Positions 12,606 through 25,140 of a stretch of DNA of 64,000 nucleotides are shown one piece after another. The translations under genes and the position numbers were made by a program. Origin of the DNA: Ooceraea biroi (taxonomy: Eukaryota; Arthropoda; Insecta; Hymenoptera; Formicidae); contig NC_039516.1 of NCBI RefSeq assembly GCF_003672135.1, positions 5,873,838-5,937,837 on the forward strand, written 5' to 3'. Position 1 is the stretch's first letter. Every line of letters begins with the position of its first letter. A model generated the notes under the pieces. That model saw nothing but the letters and a program-made list of their open reading frames with translations, ran no database searches and had not been told where the DNA came from.

Positions 12606-15425
12606 TTAACGAAGTACGAGCGATACTGTGCAAGAAAGGACAAGGCTTTGAAGGAAACCTTGAAATAAGCGGAGATCAGGAAATCGCAGCGCGTACACGA
12701 TAATCATAAATCGCCTTGGCCAATCCAAAAATCTAAAGTTTAGATAAGAGGGTATAAATATGTGGAAAACGTTCCCACGGGGGACCCTAGCTGGATATCA
12801 GAAGGGAGGACCCTCGGCCGCCGAGGAGGATCGGGAGACGGATTTTAAGGGCCACGGCCACTCGAGTACTAAAAGAATGGACATCATAAAAAGCGAGGGA
12901 ACGAATGTGACCGCCTTAGATATTCCAGAATCAGCCACGATGTCCGCGAAGGACAGCGATATTGCCTCTCGCTAGCGGTCAGAATCTCGTCCTAAGGTAT
13001 ACACCAACCGGATGCGCCACGACGATCTTCTATATCCAATTGAACAAAATTCTCCAATCGTGACATATTCGAGTAAGATCTAACAAGAATGATCGTTCTT
13101 CCTAAATCGAAGAAAGAACTCGATGAATAGAAATGTGGGTTTAGTGCTGAAAGGGCACGTAGCTCGAAGAAATGGATACAGTCTGACGTGATGTAGTATT
13201 CACAAAATCTACCATCGGTTTCTTCATTTAAATGCTGCGTAGACGTGCTTAATATACGCGCGAACAGAATATACCAAACGTTACCATCGCACTTTTGCCC
13301 ATAAAAGATACGTCGCCTCGGCGCGGCGGTGGGAACGCTGCGCGCGCTCTCTAAAAATGAATTATCAGCACCCCCGGAGTCTGGTTTAGTCTGTATCTTG
13401 AACGCCGATCCTGTTAAGTGCATCATTGTCTGCATCATTTTGGAGGAAGCGCCGGCGACACGTGCCACTTGTCTGCGGCGTTATCAGCTGGAACGTGGTA
13501 ACCGTTTCTGGTAGCAGAAGCCAACCAGCCGCCAGCCCACTCGACCGCGTCGAGACACTTTTCGGCGGTGATCGTGCGCTCGTGTGCGCGTCGTAATCGC
13601 GGTCCGGTCCCTCGTATCGGCTCTTTACAGTCTTCTTTAAACGGCCGACAGGCCTTTAAAGAGATCAGACGATGACTTTCCCTGCCGTCGCGCGCGAGGG
13701 TAGACGTTATCGCTCGCGTCTACCACGTTGCTTACAAGTCCTGTAGACTCGAAGAGACGAGCTTCGCCGAAACTTGTGTCGTCAATTGACATTAGTCAGA
13801 TTGTCCTCGAATATCGTATTTTCCTAAAATACGCACTTTTGTTAAGAAACCTGAATTTAAGTGAAATCACAAGTAAGCGTGAATTAATTGCTCTGTATCT
13901 GATGTTGCGTTGATAAAAAATTCTTCGCACTCTGATCTCATAAATAATACTCCGCGCGAAATATTTCCGTAGTTCTCTTTTGGTATTAGGCTACTTGGTT
14001 TCGATTATTGCTTAATGATTAAATTTGATTATTTTATCGAATTTTGAGTTGGTATCAGAAGATATCTTATTGCATCGTATAGTGAAAATAACGGATTTTT
14101 GTTGAGATTTCGTAAACGCCAATTGTTCTGCATTGTATAATTTCATGCACTCGATGAGAATTTTTGTTGAAGCTGATACGAGAAGCACAGTGGGTGAGGT
14201 GACAGCAGTCGAACGTGGCGGCTGCATCGATCGGCTCAGGCATGCGTGAAGAAAGCTTCACGACTTCGCACGGTTTCCGTGTAAAGCCATGTACAGATTC
14301 GGGCACGCACGCGCCATATAGATGCATCATCTCTCGATCATGGAAAGTATCATCACATGTGAAGTTAAAAGAAATGCGTTTATATATGAAAATTGTATTA
14401 ATTTTAATTGAAATAGTGAATTAATTCAAATATCTCTAGAAATTTGAAACTCTAGAACTCTAGAAAATTGAAACGTTTCTTAAAGGAGGGATAAGATAAT
14501 GGAATAAGATGTAATCCGAGAAAAATTGATCATCGTAGTGCGCTCACGTTTTTCAGACCTTGCGTTGTACAATTACATGACTCGTTACAATTTACGTGGA
14601 GTCGTATTCCCAACTCAGCCTATGCCAGACTTGTCGCATTTTTGGCACGGATGGTAGCCTCACTAAAATTTACATAAGTCTTTATTGGAACGTGGCGTAC
14701 GTGTTCAGGAACAACGGGCGCGTATGTTCGCGACGTGTGTTCCGCGAGCGTGTCTCTGCCTCTTCCTTGCAATTTCTAACGAAATCGCCGGTGGCCGCGA
14801 GGCAACGCTCATTTTAATACAAATTGTTTTGGCTCGAGCTATACGACGCTACCACATGTCGCAGGGGCAACGTCGCCGCGACCCTTGTCGTCATTACCAG
14901 CCCCTCCGCGAGTGAGCTCACTCGATCGGTAGCGTCATATGGCGAAACTCCGGAGCGGACGTTCGGCGCGGATAGCGTGCCTTGCCTCGCGACAGGGGTT
15001 GCGGTCCAGTCCCGCAAAGTCGAACCTCCAATCGATTACCGTCCATAACAACGAACAGTTTAACCCATACGACGCGAAACAGGATGCTACATTTCGAGCG
15101 AGAAAGGAAACATTTTGTAGCTAGGGATACGATACTGGTTGCGGCTCCGCGATCTCTTGAAGCAGTTTAGGTTCTTCTTGCTGGTTTAGGTTCTTGATTC
15201 CTGAATTTTTAAATCTCCTTGTTTCCAGGATTAAGAAATCTTAAACCGGTGGCGCATAATATATTCATTGTCATACGATACTTCCGTAGAGAACTTCTAT
15301 AGAATCTATTTGATATCCTCTAATGACAGGTCGGTCATCATCAATTCTGGATTAAACTAGATTAACTAAATTTCCCAACTCTAGAAACATATATATTCAG
15401 CTTTCCTTGTGCACTATTTAACATT
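12606..15425. other. gene-poor stretch, no gene recognised
   Basis: A 71-codon frame at 12760-12975 (+) follows a TATA-like box (GGTATAAATA, about 12750) and ends in a clean stop, but shows no recognisable motif. A minus-strand frame at 13468-12992 (158 codons) is within the range expected by chance. A hairpin lies at 13634-13662. Nothing else stands out. Confidence 0.35.
13634..13662. repeat. short hairpin
   Basis: TCTTTAAAcGGCC and GGCCTTTAAAGA pair as a 12-bp stem with one bulged C around a GACA loop. In plain eukaryotic DNA this may be neutral; no gene context supports a function. Confidence 0.5.
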
Positions 15426-15456
15426 GCGTTTAAATTATTTATAAAAGCCAGAAAAG
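15426..15456 (+). repeat. dispersed 31-bp repeat, copy 2
   Basis: Same orientation partner of 12575-12605 with one C/T difference. About 2.85 kb separates the two copies. Confidence 0.7.
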
Positions 15457-18400
15457 CCTTTAAATATTTCAAGCCTTTGATTTTGGCATTTTTGTTCCTC
15501 TCTAATATCGCTTTTGGACGAATATTTCTCTCCCAGACAGGAACCGTATTCTAATCCGTGTCGACAGCGTCAGAAGCATACAAGAACTGCAGGGTCAGTA
15601 CCACGAGATGGAGAGCAGTTTTGCGGAGCCAGGAGCGTTCGTCCTAGATTTTTCCGAGAGCCCATCAGCTCTCAGGCGAGCGCAGAGAGGCGCGCGTACA
15701 GGTATAAAGTTCTGTCGATAAACTCCTCGTCCCCTCCGCACGGGGTACGGCTTGCAACGCCGCGGAGACGAGGAGATTTCGAAAGAGGGTGAGAGAAAGA
15801 AGGGCGGGAGGAAGGCAGACGAGGGGCAGAGGGACCGAAAGAGAGAGGGAGGATGAGGCAGGGAGGGAAGGTCGGAGTGCCTCATCAGGCTGATAACCCA
15901 CGAGAAGCGCGTGTCGCCCACTCACGGTGATTGCTGCCACCAGGCTTGTCCCCCATCCTCCCTCGCCCGTCCATTCCGCCGATGGTTCATCGGTATCCCC
16001 ACTGCCTTTGCCGTGCCCCCTCTTTGGGTTTGCTCTCTCTCCCCGCCATCGTGCCACGGTCCTGCCTCCTACTACCCGAGCTGCTGGTAACTGCTGGACC
16101 GTGCCTCCGTATCATCTTCTGCTCTCGAGAACCCGGATCGTCCACCCACACGGATGGTTCGAGGGATTTTCCCCTCTCCCATCCTCTCTCTTTCTCTCTC
16201 TCTCTATCCTTATCCGCTTCCGTTCCTGTCCTCTCTCCTTCGCGCGCGCACCGTCGTCCTCTCGAGTTTTCTTGCTCTCCACCCCGTTTGTCTTTCCCTC
16301 CTTCCTGACGACGGAGGAGCATCGCGGGCGGCGGCAGAGAAACGCGCGTCATTCTCCATTCGATTAGATTACAATACGAGGAGCTGCTACTTCCCAGCAT
16401 CCGCGCGCCAACCGTGATCCGAGCCACCAAATGCGACGCCGTGCGACCAACACGGCGTGGTTTACACCGCTTGCTGCTCTGTCGCGGTTACGGATACAGT
16501 CACATCCGGCATACTCGCTTGCACATTGATAAAATCTCTGATATCTATCTTCATCACTGATATTATTCATCATCGCCGTAGAATGTTGCTGTCATCTTCA
16601 TCAGTGGAGAAAGACGAAGTAGTACAACTAGATAGTGATACGACGTCGAAATTTTTAGTTTTTTTTTGCCGTGGAGATCAAAATTGTCGCTGCTATTAGA
16701 TCTTTAATCTTCCGTTCAATTCCGATCAATTTTGACTTAATCTTTTCATCGCGAAGTGCTGAAGACGAGTACTTTGTCTAACCGTGTTTCACTTGTTCTT
16801 ACTTCTATCGTCACTTTACTGTCATCGCTATTGATATCACTGCCATTACCATCGTTACCGATTATGTGGAGACTATGGCTCCATTATCACTGGCAACACT
16901 CGCTGTCGCTATCAGTCTTGCCAGTGATCTTGTCTACATTTCAATCCATTAGCATCGTCGATATCATTGTCTATTCCACGTTCAGCCTCGTTAATATTAT
17001 CGTCATAGCCATCACCGTCACACTGTGACTATCTCCGTGACTGTCATACTGATGCTTCAGCCACCCCGTTCCCACGAGGATCTTCGGACGCAGTCGATCG
17101 TTGGTCACAGCTACGCGACTATATTATCCCGTTCGCGTTTGTTACGTGAGCGCCCGACGTAGGACACAATTTATAGGAAATTACCACCCACTCCGCCCTT
17201 TAATTGCTTGTCATAACGAAAATTGCTCCCGGTCGGTCGGCCTGTGATTAGCTTAAGGCATGCGTGCCCGCCACAATTTGCCGTACACGAGCGTTCTTCC
17301 AGCTTTTTACCATCCACGCTGTATTATCCAGATGACGTTCATTTGTGAATTGTGTCCTCGAGTCCATTTATACTGTTACAATCGGTCCCCGGTCAATCGC
17401 ATTTAACGGAGCATTATGCGGCAATTAAGTTTGACTCATCTTACATGCATGATGTATCGTTTCTGTATCTTCGCATACAAAACAATGTATTTGTCTTCTA
17501 ACATCCAAAACACTTCGATCAACGTAGAGTACATAATAACAATTTCAGTCATAAAATTAGCTCAAGGTAACATAAATATTAATATAAATCTGTTAATTCT
17601 ATTGCTATATTGTCTGATACTTTTCGTTGTCGTTCTTATGATTTTTCAAGATTTATTGTCTCTGATAAATATACACCGAATTCTTCGATAAAGACGACGA
17701 GTTGCGATTTAGGGAAAAAGATGTAAGGGCGGGAAAGAGTGGGAAAGGGTGAATATATACGAAGTAAGGAAACGTCGTTCCTTCGAAATTGGGATTTCTC
17801 TCGTCTGCACGTTGCCGCTCGCTGCACGGCAACGGCAACGTCGGTATCTGCACCTCGAACCTGAAAACGTAAGGGAGTTAAAACGCGATCCAATTTCTCA
17901 GGCCATTGAGTGCGGCGACTGCCATCTGTCTAACGGGTGGCGTCGTGCTTTTTACAGGCGAACCGTGAAATGCGCAAACAGAAGGTCCGTGCCTCCTTTA
18001 CATTTTAATCAAATCATTCCTCTATTATGCACATTGGTCGCCTCTCTCACCTTAAAGGATCTCACGGGACTGAAGGGTTTAATCTCTCTCCTATCTTTGT
18101 GCGTCTTTTTTTTTACTCTCTGTTTTAACGTCCGGCCTTTAATGCTCTTTTCCGAGCCTCCATTGTCACGCGGGAGAGAAATGAGCCGTGACATTTCGTG
18201 GCTGGACTGCCACTTTGCTCTCGTTCTGTTTCTCTTCCACTCTCTTTTTTCGATGAATATAAATCGTAATATTCAGGAACATTATACCCAATTCAGTAGG
18301 CTTGTGATGCGACATCTTTTTACATCTGCCATATTTTCTCGCTGTATAAGACAAAGAAATATTCGTTAACATCATATGTTATATTATTGATATCAAATCA

Positions 18401-20274
18401 ATTCTTGGCTCTAAAGATAATCAACGTCAAGTAGCTATCGTTAGATAATAATGTTAAATAAATAAGTATTGCTTTTATAATTTTTTTTTCTATTTTTCCA
18501 GTTTTATAAAAGCGCACGACGCTGAAAATTATATGTCTTATAGAGAAGTACAGAGATTCTATATTCCGAGTACTCTTATTAAATAATCGTTTTATGAAAT
18601 TTTTAAAGGATTCTGCAGAACCGTAATATTATTACGATTTTGAAAAAGATTATGAAACTCTTTTGAGATTATGGAAGATATTTAAAATATTCGAGGGTGG
18701 AATGGAAGGGTTAAGAATGGTGACGTTAAGCACACGACACAGAATAAATCATGGCTCTCAGTTCCGCTGGGAGAAGTACGGGAGAGCGGAACGTGACATT
18801 CCGTGTCAAGCATCGTCTCCCTTATGCGCTGAATCAATTTAATTTTCTTACAAATTACCGCAACCCTTTCGTAGCTCGGTCGCAACGTAACGAGCACGTA
18901 CGTTTTCCAATCAGTTAATGACTGTTCGGAAAGTCTCGATCGTTTCCCAGGAGAAAGCGCCGAAACGCGCCATCATAATTTCACTGTAATTGCGGGACAG
19001 GAAATGAGAAATGCCTCAGAACGCGAGTAAGCATTCATTACATAAAAGTATGCTAATTATTCGCAAGAGCGGCTGATGTATCATTGATTCGCAATCGCGG
19101 TACCTTTGCATCCCCGTTCGTATTGCGTATTTGCATTGGAATTAGAAAGCACTTCCGCGAATAAGCGTCTTGGGCATATTGATCCTCAATGCATCGATAT
19201 TATATAAATGATCTCAATATGTCATCGTGCCTGTGGCCATGAGAAAACGTATATCTGTAACTAACAGAAACATAAAATTTCATGTATAAAAAATAACAGA
19301 AAATCTTATTCGATAATTATTTGCTAATGATTTTCGTAACTTTTTTATTTATTATGGAGTCAAATAATAAAAAAGTATTGTAAAAATCACGATTCATATA
19401 TTAAAAATGTACAAAGAATATATATTTGATGTTTTTTGATATTCTGAATGCTCTTATCACTTCAATTGATACTCGATGCACTTGCAAACATAGTTTCGAG
19501 ATTTCTGATTGATACTCATTGCTGAAGTCATATCGGTAATTCATTAGCAATCGGGATAAACTTGACAAATCGAGTGCGGCATCACAGGGAGAGGAGTGGA
19601 ACTGTAAAGAGATCTGGGGAAAATTTGACAAACGAGCGACCCGACACGTAACAGTGCGTATCTACGCACTTCGAGTCTCTTGCCAGGCTGATGTATGTAC
19701 GCGGATTGATATATGCTCGCCGTAATGGCGGTATATATGGACTTTACGATACGCAACTGTCTGCCGCATGAGTGCTCGATGGCGCCTGCAGAGGCAGATT
19801 CATCTTTGGTGCGAATTGGCCGGGACAGTATAAAGCTGCCGCGATAGCGCTACTGAAAGCGCGACCTGCAACAACAGGATCAAACATTAGACGAGTTCCG
19901 ACGGCAGTGTGATTAATCTTTAACGCTCTAAAAAAGCTACGTACTCGATCTAATATATCGCAATATTACATTGAACTTATTATTATAGTATGAAATATAT
20001 ATGTTCTCTTTTTTTACAGCGCTTGATTTTAATTAATGGTTTTAGTTGTACTATAATCACGGATATTCGAAGAGAAGTAGCAACAATTATCCAAGAAGTA
20101 GAGATTTTTGTCTCTAATGATACTGGGATATTAAAAACATTCGAGTTGATTTGGCATATCGAGCAGGATATTGATATCCTGCAGGAATATGTGTGGAGGG
20201 CCGGCAACTCGTTTCCATCAATTTCGGGTATGCTGACACATACTTGAGTGATGCGTCCCTGGCACTCCACGGCG
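15457..20274. other. gene-poor stretch with strand-asymmetric tracts
   Basis: Positions 15780-15875 are strongly purine-rich on the + strand, and 15930-16315 strongly pyrimidine-rich with a (CT)n run near 16185-16205. The overlapping frames over this block come from the skew. A 206-codon frame at 17749-18369 has no family resemblance. The segment 16780-17030 is rich in ATC/ATT triplets. A possible exon at 20021-20240 is discussed under findings. No gene is called. Confidence 0.4.
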
Positions 20275-20279
20275 CCCGT

Positions 20280-20332
20280 CTCGACCTCGTCGCCGTCGTT
20301 GCTGTCGTCGTCGTCGTCGTCGTCTTCCTTCG
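20280..20332 (+). repeat. CGT/TCG trinucleotide repeat
   Basis: Imperfect (CGT)n-type triplet repeat with an uninterrupted run of about 20 bp near 20307-20326. It yields low-complexity frames on both strands (Val/Ser/Thr-rich) that I do not regard as genes. Confidence 0.75.
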
Positions 20333-20335
20333 AGC

Positions 20336-22815
20336 AGTCGACGCTAGTACATACACAGTCGGTTCGCTTGCGCCCGAGAACGACGTTCTACGCCCTTAAA
20401 CGCGCGGAGGAACGAGTGAGGAGGGTAAGAGGAGTCGGAGGGAGGACAACAGAGTGGCGAGAACGACGCGGAGTGGGCGAGGACGCGACGGGGTAATGTC
20501 GGCTTCCGTTGGTCTTGCGCGCGCGGGGGTGGCAGGTAGGGGAGCTATCGGGAGGGTGACGCGAACGGGAAGGGGCGGCATAAGGGGGTCGATAAAGTAG
20601 CGATCGCGCGCGGGACTCAATTACACGCTCCGGCGCTTCCTCCGCCAACCCTCACCGTTCTTCCATCCCCCAGCTCGTTCCCACCCCCGATCAACCACCC
20701 CATCGGCACTCTCTCGTCCCCGCGTCGCGCAACCCTCGGCGTCGCGCGCCCCACCGAGCTTTTCCAGCAGCCCGCTCAACCCACTCGAGAACCACCCTCG
20801 CTCCCTCGCGCTCCTCTCGTCACCGGGCTCTCGGTCTCCTCTAGGGATCACTAAAAGGACGACTCTGCTCGACTCGAAGCGGGAAATCAGCCAGACAACC
20901 CGATGGCAACGCTGCTCCTGTCGCGAGCTCCTCGCGCTAGATGCTTCGACCAATCTCCGAGGCAACCCTCCCGCTAGTCCTCACGTGCGATCCGAGGACT
21001 CCAGCGCACCCTTCGCTATCTCCCTCTCTCCTCCAACCCTCTAGTTGGAGGGTTCGTAGTGTTCTTCTTCGCTTTCCGTCGCTTGTCCTGCTGTTTCTCG
21101 TCCTTCCTTCCCTACGCTCGCAATCCACATCGCCGCCAATCCAGTGTGGCTTAACCGGACCGCGTTCCCTGACGATTTAGATGGGTCCACTGATACGCGC
21201 GAGTCGGAATAGAAGCCCGTGTATCGCGCGCTTTTTTTGCAGTCCTATCAGAGCGGACCGATCCTTCTTTACGAGGATCGATCATCGGCGATCGCGTCTT
21301 TAGCGCCTAAGTACTGACGCGGAGGAGATGACGCCGATATCGAGTTAGCGCGGCTTATACTCGTTATGCTACCTGAATGTTTTCATGACGCGGCGCATTA
21401 CGTTGCAGAATAAACTGCATGCGATACGTAACACGGGTAATGCGTAATGTAGAAACCATCTGCCTCCTGCGATTCTTAAGGATTTAATCCCTGTAGCGTG
21501 AGTGAGCGAATGTGACGGCGGGGAATGTTACTATCTCAGCATGATCAACCGACGTTGACATCTGAAGAAATCCGTCGGGGATAGTCGAATCCCTGGCTCG
21601 TAACTGCTTACGCTGCTTGTACAACTTGCAAAGGAAATGACGACGAAAAAGAGACATCCGCAGAAGCGAGGCGGGAGAAGGAAATTACCACGGCTGTGAA
21701 TATCCGCGTTGTTCTTTTCTTCGTGGTGACGTCTGCATTTGCAAATCGAGTATGACGGAGATACGCGCGTCGTTGATGGAATCCTTTATTCCACTGGCGA
21801 AATTTTGAGCGACCGCGAAAAATTTCGACTGGATGATTTGTCGCGACTGATCCAATCGTGAATGAAAAATGGAGCTTGTCCGAACTCTCCGACTCTCTAA
21901 TCACAGTGTAATCTGCTCGATTCACTTCTCTTCGCGCTCAAACGTCACTTCCTCGAGGACGAAACGCAAAATTCTCGACTCGTGGACATCAGCATACATA
22001 AGCGAGCGGGGATGAATCGCAGGATTGTTCGAGTGATAATCTCCGTGAAATTCTGGGACTGACGTTTCCGCCAACGAATCGATTTGGCGGACGGTAAGAG
22101 ACACCGCATTACGTGCCTCGTCCTTCCCTTCCGCACCTCCTTTTCTTCTCTCGCCTCCTGGTTTCTCTGCTTTCTCCGCCATCGCAACATCGTGACGGCT
22201 TCCTGCCATCTCGGCCAACTCTCTATGCCGATTCCGCGGTCTTGGATCTTCCTCGAGTTGCCACATGCTCGCACTCTTGCAAGGGGTGGTCGAACCAGAT
22301 GGCAGCACCCTTATCCTTCGTCGCGCATCTCCACGGCGAGGATGCTGGGATATCATCCCGGGCATTCGTACCTTTCGATGAAGCGATAGGCAGGTCTGAC
22401 TTTGTCGACGAGCTGCGTGAATCGTCAGCCTTTCACGTCAAGCTGTTTAACCTGGGAACGAGCAGCATATATATTTATAGTTTATTTCTTTTCTGGGAAG
22501 CATCGTGCTATTGTGAGCAGATGGAAAGATACGTATCATTCGTTCGTGAAACGTCAGAAACATTTGGCCAAGATTATAGTTTACCATCTTAATGTGTCGA
22601 TTTTTTAAATTATTATATTCTATATATTTTTAAAATTGGAGAAATCTGATCCGACACAATTTGCATCTTTTTTTGTTCTTTTATAATTAATATTTTCTGC
22701 AATACAGATATTCCGAATTAACATTGATATAATCAGATTTATGAATTGCTGAGAGAAACATGACTTTATGAATGAAATATGAAATATGAACTTTAAATTT
22801 AGCGTTCGATGCTAC
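20336..22815. other. GC-rich island and flanking DNA, no gene recognised
   Basis: Purine-rich on + from 20400 to 20590, then pyrimidine-rich to about 20840 and again at 20990-21140. Frames on both strands overlap and carry biased residues only. After 21200 the composition is ordinary. A 147-codon minus frame (22365-21922) and a 159-codon plus frame (22113-22592) overlap in antisense, so at most one could be real and neither shows a domain. Confidence 0.4.
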
Positions 22816-22817
22816 TA

Positions 22818-24089
22818 TTGGGTCGGCCAAAAAGTAATTGCGTTTTTTTTTATATAAATAAAAGGCGAATTTTTCATGGGAAACAAAAACTTTATTAAAC
22901 AATATATTGTCCATTTTGTTTGATTATCTTTTGCCATTTTTCAGGCAACTTCATGATTCCGCGCTCAAAAAAGTTCTTATCTTTTTCAGCAAAAAACAAT
23001 TCCAAGAACGATTTGATATCCTCATCAGCAGTAAAGGTTTTACCATTCAAGGCGTTTTGCAAAGAACGAAACAAATGGTAATCTGATGGCGCCAGGTCTG
23101 GCGAATATGGTGGATGTGGTAACACATCCCATTCAAGCTGCAACAATTTTTGACGAGTGACCAAACTTGTATGTGGTCTAGCGTTATCATGGTGAAACAC
23201 AACACCTTTGCGATTCACCAATTCTCGACGTTTCTGTTTGATGGCAATCCAGTTGACGACAGTATACGTCTGAATGAATGGTTTGATTCCTTGCAAGCAG
23301 CTCAAAATACACAGTCCCACCAGACTGACAGCATAATCTTTCTTTGGTGGCAGATATTCACTGCTTTTCAAGTGCTTTCAGCAGGTTCATCACGCTTGCT
23401 CCACGATCTTTTTCGTTTGACGTTGTTGTAGACGATCCATTTTTCGTCGCCTGTTATCATACGTTTCAAAAATGGATCATTTTCCTCACGTTTCAAAAGA
23501 GAATCGCAGATGTCAATACGCTTAGTGAGATGAATTTCTTTGAGCTCATGTGGTACCCAAATATCGAGCTTACTAATGTATCCAAGTCGTTTTAAATGGT
23601 TTTCAACACTCGATTTCGATATGTTAAGATTCTCGGCAATCTCTCGTGTCGTTAAACGCCGATTGGAATCGATCAGTGCCTTTATTTTGTCATCATCAAT
23701 TTCGATTGGCCTTCCTGAGCGTGGTGCATCTTTCACATTAAAATCTCCAGATCGAAATTTAGTAAACCAATTTTGACACTGCCGCAGTTTTAAAGCATCT
23801 TCGCCATATACATCACATAACTTTTTATGAGCTTGCACAGTGTTTTTCCCTTTTCGGAAATAATAAAACAAAATATGACGAAAATGTTCTTTTTGATTTT
23901 CCATTTTGAAATCGACGGCAAACAAACAATTGTTAACGAAATCGTGTACTTTCTTTTTCTAAAACAAGCTTGAACTGTGAGTTGTTAACCTACATAATGA
24001 ATTTGCGGTTTAGAATGAAGTTAGTTACATTTCAAGACATGTATGTCCATCTATTGGAAAAAAACGCAATTACTTTTTGGCCAACCCAA
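22818..24089 (-). mobile_element. mariner transposon, full length but inactive
   Basis: The 1272-bp element is bounded by inverted repeats of about 31 bp starting TTGGGTCGGCCAAAAAGTAA, with one mismatch between ends, and by TA duplications at 22816-22817 and 24090-24091. Its size matches mariner (about 1.3 kb). The single gene inside runs on the minus strand and is broken (see the pseudogene entry). Intact ends mean it could in principle be moved by a transposase supplied in trans; that is inference. Confidence 0.95.
22895..23904 (-). pseudogene. mariner transposase, disrupted
   Basis: Cut-and-paste transposase that binds the terminal repeats and moves DNA into TA sites. The likely start is the ATG at 23904 (MENQKEHFRHI). 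The N-terminal half has a helix-turn-helix DNA-binding region (RLTTREIAENLNISKSSVENH). Catalytic residues are all present: TGDEKW, HDNARPH and SPDLAPSDY, with 34 residues between the second and third Asp (D,D34D). The frame is broken by an in-frame TGA at 23368-23370; past it the conserved block [10 protein letters not shown] (23340-23311) is still in the first frame, then a frameshift leads to VYFELL, and another shift leads to the C-terminal block [10 protein letters not shown]. Thus at least three lesions, clustered in the middle. Typical length is about 345 residues. It is a dead copy. Confidence 0.93.
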
Positions 24090-24670
24090 TATAAAGTGAG
24101 CACACTGCTTCAAGGAAATTTTTGAATAATATCATATGTACTATGCTCAATCGTTATCTTTATCGCATTATCTTTATCGTGATTCGTTTTGCAATTTCAT
24201 CTTGTGTCATGCATATTGTAAGTCGATCGAAAGGCTCGTATATATGTGCGCGCCGCAATTCCGATCAATTAGCAAGACGTTAGGCTTAAAAATTAATTAT
24301 CTCCACTTTGGAATTCACGATGTGCGCGCTAATTAATTCAGCCGGGTTCGTCTTTAACTCATACGAAGTTAGGGAACCGTCATTTGGATTATGGATGCCT
24401 ACCCGGGAGCTTATTAATTACTCCCAGTTAGTCGGTTAGTCCATCATCCAGCATCTCGCGTTTCTGATGTTCCACCGGAAGTCAACGGAATACGTAAATG
24501 GCTTAGCATATATGATACTTAATGGGATAATGTACAACGCCGTCCATAAATTCTTGAACTTATCTAGATTGACGAAAAAGATCTCTCCGATTCTTCATTT
24601 CGAAAGACGCTGTATTTCACTCACACGTAGTTCTGTAGTAAATCAAATCATCGTAGAGAAAATTAATTTT

Positions 24671-24726
24671 TAAGTGAGTGTGATTGTTAATTTTGTTACT
24701 ATAAAATTAACAATCACATTCACTTA
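24671..24726. repeat. 24-bp near-perfect hairpin
   Basis: The left arm 24671-24694 (TAAGTGAGTGTGATTGTTAA then TTTT) pairs with 24703-24726 over 24 positions; the only non-Watson-Crick position is a G:T wobble. The loop is 8 nt (GTTACTAT). This could be a miniature inverted-repeat remnant or a transcribed hairpin. No known microRNA seed is recognised. Confidence 0.75.
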
Positions 24727-25096
24727 TTATCAATTATTATCAACTGGTATCATGTCTATTCCATTTTCACAATAATTTTAATTGACCTTGCAGTTATCGG
24801 GAGCAATTCCGAATTACTTTATGTGTTTCCTCTATTACATGATTTCATGCACGGTTTATCCGCATCTATTTATCATGCATAGCTAATTGCTGGCTACCTC
24901 ATGTCGAATAAGAAGTCTGTCATTAAGAAAATTTGCGGTTTGCTATTATCTCGTTCGTGACTGGCGCATTTAGGTAGCATTTGGAAAGGACTGTTGGGAA
25001 TTGATCGTTTCAATTACAGCCGGTGCATTAGCGTAATTGTTACGGCTCGTGCAGTACAGAATTTCATCGACGAATATCACTTTACATATCGCCAGC

Positions 25097-25140
25097 TATT
25101 CGTGCGTCGAAATCGTATTCGTGCGTCGAAATCGTATTCG
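25097..25140 (+). repeat. 19-bp tandem duplication
   Basis: The unit TATTCGTGCGTCGAAATCG occurs twice head to tail, followed by the first six bases of a third unit. Likely a recent slippage duplication. Confidence 0.8.

Noticed and set aside
12992..13468. 158-codon minus-strand frame
   Set aside because: Length is within chance expectation for 64 kb read in six frames; no motif or splice evidence.
15165..15200. two TTTAGGTTCTT units resembling insect telomere TTAGG
   Set aside because: Only two units and the wrong period; not a telomeric array.
15927..16430. overlapping 125-147-codon frames on both strands
   Set aside because: Produced by the pyrimidine-rich tract; frames overlap in sense and antisense and have no motif.
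17749..18369. 206-codon plus-strand frame
   Set aside because: No recognisable domain, residue mix like translated non-coding DNA, no splice or promoter support.
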